Source of the DNA: Opisthocomus hoazin
Taxonomy: Eukaryota; Chordata; Aves; Opisthocomiformes; Opisthocomidae
Length of the DNA: 64,000 nucleotides
NCBI RefSeq assembly: GCF_030867145.1
Contig: NC_134418.1
Location: 436,501 to 500,500, forward strand
Direction of reading: 5' to 3'
A program made the translations under genes and the position numbers. Positions 60,101 to 64,000 of this stretch are shown in pieces. The notes beneath the pieces are model-generated. The model was not told where the DNA came from, did no database searches, and saw only the letters and a program-made list of their open reading frames with translations. Position 1 is the stretch's first letter. Every line of letters starts with the position of its first letter.

Positions 60101-63100
60101 AAATGAGAATGTTCAGATGGAGTAATCACCTGATTCCAAGGTGAGCAATCTCTTTCTGCGAGACCTTCCCAGCAACTGGGCACAAACAAGATGCAGTCAG
60201 ACAGTTTCCAAGGACCAGCTGCCAGACTGCTTGCCAGCTGCGCTGAAGCTGGACCTGCTTCCTAGGAGCAACGTCCTAAGTATTTCATGCTTCTTCCCCG
60301 ACATACTTCATCCTGCACACCTGCCCAGCGAAGCAGCAGGCGGCTGGGCTCCCACACGCCACACATTTTGCCGAGTACCAGCACCATTTACTGAGCCTCC
60401 GCCAGGCACCCCAGCAACACTGGCAGTGTTCCCACAGCACGGCCCTGAACCTCCAGAGGCACAGCACAGAGCATCTGCTCCCCCACCTGTGTCCCAGGCA
60501 GGAACCCCAGGGACTGCTCGTGGCGTCTAGAGGTGCGGGCAGCCTGCAAGCCCAACTGACATAGCAGGACCGGGTCAGTGATCGTGTCCCTGTGCTCGGC
60601 ACTGGTGAGGCCGCACCTCGAGTACTGTGTTTGGTTTTGGGCCCCTCACTACAAGAAGGACACTGAGTCGCTGGAGTGTGTCCAGAGAAGGGCAACAAGG
60701 CTGGTGAAGGGTCTGGAGAAGAAGTCTTATGAGGAGCAGCTGAGGGAACTGGGGTTGTTTAGTGTGGAGAAGAGGAGGCTGAGGGGAAACCTTCTCACTC
60801 ACTACAACTGCCTGAAAGGAGGGTGTAGTGAGGGGGGGGTTGGTCTCTGCTCCCAAGTAACCAGGGATAGGATGAGAGGAAATGGCCTCAAGTTGCGTCA
60901 GGGGAGGTTTAGATTGGATATTAGGAAAAATTTCTTTACTGAAAGAGTGGTCAAGCACTGGAACAGGCTGCCTGGGGAAGTGGTGGAACCACCATCCCCA
61001 GAAGTGTTCAAAAAGCACACAGACGTGGCACTTCGAGACATGGTTTAGTAGGCACCGTTGTGTTCACAGCTGGACTTGATGATCTCTTGATGATCTTAGA
61101 GGTCTTTTCCAACCTTTATGATTCTATGAACACACAAGAGCCACGAGAGCTTTCGCAAGGGGAAAGCACAGCCCTGAAAGGTGTTTCTGTCAAGCATGCT
61201 CCAACCACCAACCCCACTAGCATGCCAAGCCCAAGAGTCAGTTGAAGGTCTCTGCAAGAGCTAAGAAACCAGAGCAGGCACTCTGTCCTTGAAAAGGAGG
61301 ACAGCTCTCAGAGGCAAGAGTGCAGGTCCAGCACGCTCGTTACACACGCACTTGCTGCACCCAGGCGCCTGCTGGCAGGCGTTCAGGGCCAGCTCCTGCA
61401 GCAATTCCCCCACAGGGCTCCCAGCCCTAAGCGGAGCTCCATGCAGGCCCGAGTGGCAGGACAAGGCCGCACCGCCTCAGGGCCCCTGCCTCAGGGTGTG
61501 TGGTTGGCTGCCAAGGCCACGGGCACGTCTTGGGGACTGGCCGAAGCAAGGGCAGCAGGCGATCCTTCCGTCAGACCCAAGCAGGCTGTCTGCCTGCGCT
61601 CCTCTTTGCTGACCAGCATGTTCCTTGAGACGCAGAGGCAACATAGGGCCTTCCCAAACCACAGCCACGAGGGTGACAAGTCTCAGACACAGTAGCCATC
61701 CTCTTCCCGCTTGCCAGTGCTGTACTGGTCAGCACCACAGCTTCGCTCCAGAGGCAGCACCCAGCCTTCCCCCTGCAACCCAGGAGCCTCACACCACCCT
61801 CTGCATGGCAGCCACGCCGCATCTGCCAACACAGCCTGCTCGTCTACCTGTTCACCCCCTCCCTCAGCTGACCATACTGCAGGCAAACTTGCAATTTCTT
61901 ACCCTGAAAGTTCTAGAACTGTGTCTGCACCACAGCAATTCACCTGGCAGATCACTCCTAGAGAGTACAACTTGCCCAACTGTTTCCTCACAACTTTCAG
62001 CAGGTACGTTGCATAGCTGTTAATTACACAATGTTTCTGGTGGCTCTTCATTCATGCTGTGCTGCAAGGACTCTTTCTTTATTGAATTCCCCTCAATGAC
62101 AATTACAGCCTGTTCTGGCACTCTGGGGGGTAGGTTCAGGGACTTTTTATCTCCTTGCAGATTCTGCCACAAGTGTAGAAACTTGCAAGCTTCTGATCTA
62201 CCCCTGACACAGCCTAAAGTCTAAACACAACACAAGCACAAAGAGATTTGAGAGTGAATGGTAAAGCTGTGAAGACAATCCTCCTACAAACAGGCACTCT
62301 CAGTTCTCTGTTAGTTTGGAAGACCCTGTTCACACAGTCACCATGCCCCAGCAAGACCAGCCTGTTCGCCCCCACTCTCAGGACACGTACCTTGGTGTAA
62401 GAGTCAGCATCATCACTCCTATGTAACGGCGCTTTGTCTCCGTACTGCCAAACCAAGAGCCTGTCAAAGGAAAGGACATCAAACCACAAGGCTGAAAATG
62501 GACACGCACTCAAAACAGCAGTGGGCTGAGCCAGCCAAGTCACAAAGCCCACGCCACCTCAAGGCGGACAGTGTGCCGAGCGAGTCGTTCTGATTCCCCA
62601 CCAACAGCTTAGCTAAGTTCCACTCACCAGTTACGAGATTTATAGCTATGGCATACTTCGCTTTTCTGGTTTGAGCTGTCATTTTTTTGACTGAAAATAT
62701 CACTCCGCAGTGTCCACACGAGAACTAGATAGCAAGACTACAGACTAAAGTAACTACCTGTCCTTTACGATACAGCTGAATCCTGCACCTGCACTTCCAT
62801 TAGTAGACACAAGGCTAAGCAGCCCCCGGTTTCCAGGTCACCCTTTCCCTTTTTCAACACCAACAAATGGTCCACTGATTTTTCCATATGTTGAGGTCTA
62901 ATGAAAAGTAGTAACAGATAAAAAAGAAAAAAACAAACAAACAAAAAAAACCACCAAGAAATCCTCACCTACCCCTGGGGACTTAAGTGAAAGCTACTTG
63001 GGACACTAAGTCTTTATCTGCAGCAGATGCAGGCCAGCATCCTGCTTGCAGCTTGCCAGCCCCTGTGGGCAGGGAAGTAGCAGCACAGCCTTCCCACGGC

Positions 63101-63890
63101 ATTGGCAGACTCTCCTGCCAGATGGGAGAATCTTCGTACCCCCCGAGAATCTCTCCCCCACTCCGCTTCCCTTCTCTCGGAAGAAGTGCCCGAAGCCCAG
63201 CTGTTCCCTCTTTCACCCTCCTCCTTCCAGCCTCCTTCCTCCAACACCCAAGCAGGGAGGCACCCAACTCACTTTTGCGGTGCTCCTCCTTTTGCAGGAA
63301 CTTCCGCAGCCGGTCTGAGGGGATGGCAAACGAGATGCCTGATGTCACCTTCATAGTGTTCACACCAATGACTTCACCATCCTGCAGGGAAAGGGCACTG
63401 TGCTAGCCAACGTGCATCGCTGTGGAGAGGAGGCGAGCTGCTGTGCAAGTCTGGAGTCCTGCCTACCACCCATCCCTCCCCAGCCTGCTGCTTCTGCGGC
63501 CCGCCCGAGGCTGCTGGCGCTGTGCAGGGACCGGTCCCATGGGCTGCAGCCCAGGCAGCCCCTCTCTCTGCTCTGCCAGCACCAGCCACGCTGGCCTCAC
63601 CAGCGCAGGACTCGGCTCCGCCACGCCAGCACCCCATCGGCCCAGGCTGCCCAAACTGACACCACACGGGGCTGCTGCGCTGGGCCGAGTCCCTGCTGCT
63701 CCACAGGCAGCCTGGAGCAGGCACAGTCCCACCCTCCCAGCAGCTGCAGCACACACAAGCACTCACACTGAGGGGCACGGAGCCCCCTGGGGCACAGACC
63801 AAAGGGCACACGGTATATCTCTTCCCCGAGCAGCAAGGGTGCAGCAGGAGAACTTACCAAGTTGACGAGGGGGCCACCGGAGTTCCCAAA
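57149..63890 (-). CDS. HTRA2: HTRA2 serine protease, 3' part
   Basis: Mitochondrial intermembrane-space trimeric serine protease of the HtrA/DegP family, involved in protein quality control and, once released, in antagonising IAPs. Visible minus-strand exons: 63858-63890, 63273-63381, 62391-62460, 57605-57700 and 57149-57314; 157 codons plus stop. The 33-nt exon carries the catalytic serine in [11 protein letters not shown]. The next encodes [25 protein letters not shown], the end of the protease domain. Then come a linker, [32 protein letters not shown] and the PDZ domain ending in [10 protein letters not shown] and IPEVTE, all very close to human HTRA2. The N-terminal targeting region, IAP-binding motif and catalytic His and Asp lie beyond the right edge, so the gene is cut by the window, not broken. 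The 4.7-kb intron 57701-62390 holds the repeats. Confidence 0.95.
58060..58540 (-). repeat. Old CR1 LINE fragment
   Basis: Minus orientation. 'ccagaactggacaccgtgct', 'tggatctcaccagagtggag' and 'actagacaactccagttcct' correspond to the CR1 region just upstream of the 3' end. It is heavily decayed and abuts the next, differently placed CR1 tail. Confidence 0.6.
58545..58855 (-). repeat. CR1 LINE 3' end
   Basis: Minus orientation: 'tttgaagggacctcgtgaga', 'gatcatctagcccaaccctc', and the coding side with 'cagtttgtgcccgttgcctc' and 'gtcctgtcactgggcacgac'. In an HTRA2 intron. Confidence 0.88.
59000..59480. mobile_element. Possible fossil LTR of an avian endogenous retrovirus
   Basis: An A-rich tract followed by 'gcaaaggcactcgctgacca' and 'aaaacatctgggtgttacca' recalls LTR-type sequence I associate with old avian retroviral elements. 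No coding part is evident. It would be an old, broken fragment; family assignment and boundaries are uncertain. Confidence 0.3.
60575..61130 (+). repeat. CR1 LINE 3' end
   Basis: Plus orientation. It encodes [20 protein letters not shown], then [25 protein letters not shown], and ends in 'ttccaacctttatgattcta'. The C-terminal coding frame is open for about 150 codons, so this copy is fairly young. A different subfamily from the copies at 1150 and 45935. Confidence 0.92.
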
Positions 63891-64000
63891 CTGCAGCAGA
63901 GGAGAGAGGAGTAAACAGGCCGTGAAAGAGGCATCCTCGCACAGCCGGACCCGCAGCAGGGAGGCAGAGTCCAGAGAGCAGGGTCAGGCCAAGAAACGCA

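Overview
The window looks like a stretch of a bird genome, probably a GC-rich, gene-dense microchromosome. All dispersed repeats I recognise are CR1 LINEs, several with the ATTCTGTGATTCT-type 3' tail typical of sauropsids. There are strong CpG islands, many GC-rich minisatellites and short introns. No prokaryotic, viral or CRISPR system is present. The species cannot be read from the sequence.

Layout. 1-2.6 kb: CR1 tails and unassigned sequence. 3.0-10.1 kb, minus strand: DOK1 (docking protein 1), five coding exons, with a CpG island at its start. 10.2-13.3 kb: intergenic. 14.1-32.2 kb, plus strand: a complete 16-exon O-GlcNAcase-like gene (OGA paralogue, about 1001 codons) with its own CpG island and poly(A) signal. 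33.4-34.4 kb: a further CpG island, possibly the distant LOXL3 promoter. 41.7-54.5 kb, plus strand: LOXL3 (secreted lysyl oxidase-like 3), modelled at exactly 753 residues, with extra candidate exons. 57.1-63.9 kb, minus strand: the 3' part of HTRA2 (mitochondrial serine protease); its first exons lie past the right edge.

The order DOK1 - LOXL3 - HTRA2, with these orientations, matches human 2p13. The striking difference is a second OGA-family gene between DOK1 and LOXL3. Because LOXL4 and OGA share human 10q24, and LOXL2 and DOK2 share 8p21, the simplest reading is an ohnologue of OGA from the early vertebrate genome duplications, kept here and absent from human. It keeps every glycoside-hydrolase active-site residue I checked, in gapless alignment with human OGA (constant offset of 53 residues), but its central disordered region has become a coding minisatellite.

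The second notable system is alternative coding capacity in LOXL3: two tandem, phase-matched copies of the exon for the first half of SRCR domain 4 (apparently mutually exclusive), and two small basic phase-neutral candidate cassette exons inside SRCR domain 2. The genes are not an operon. They act separately: DOK1 in tyrosine-kinase signalling, the OGA-like gene in O-GlcNAc removal, LOXL3 in matrix cross-linking, HTRA2 in mitochondrial quality control.
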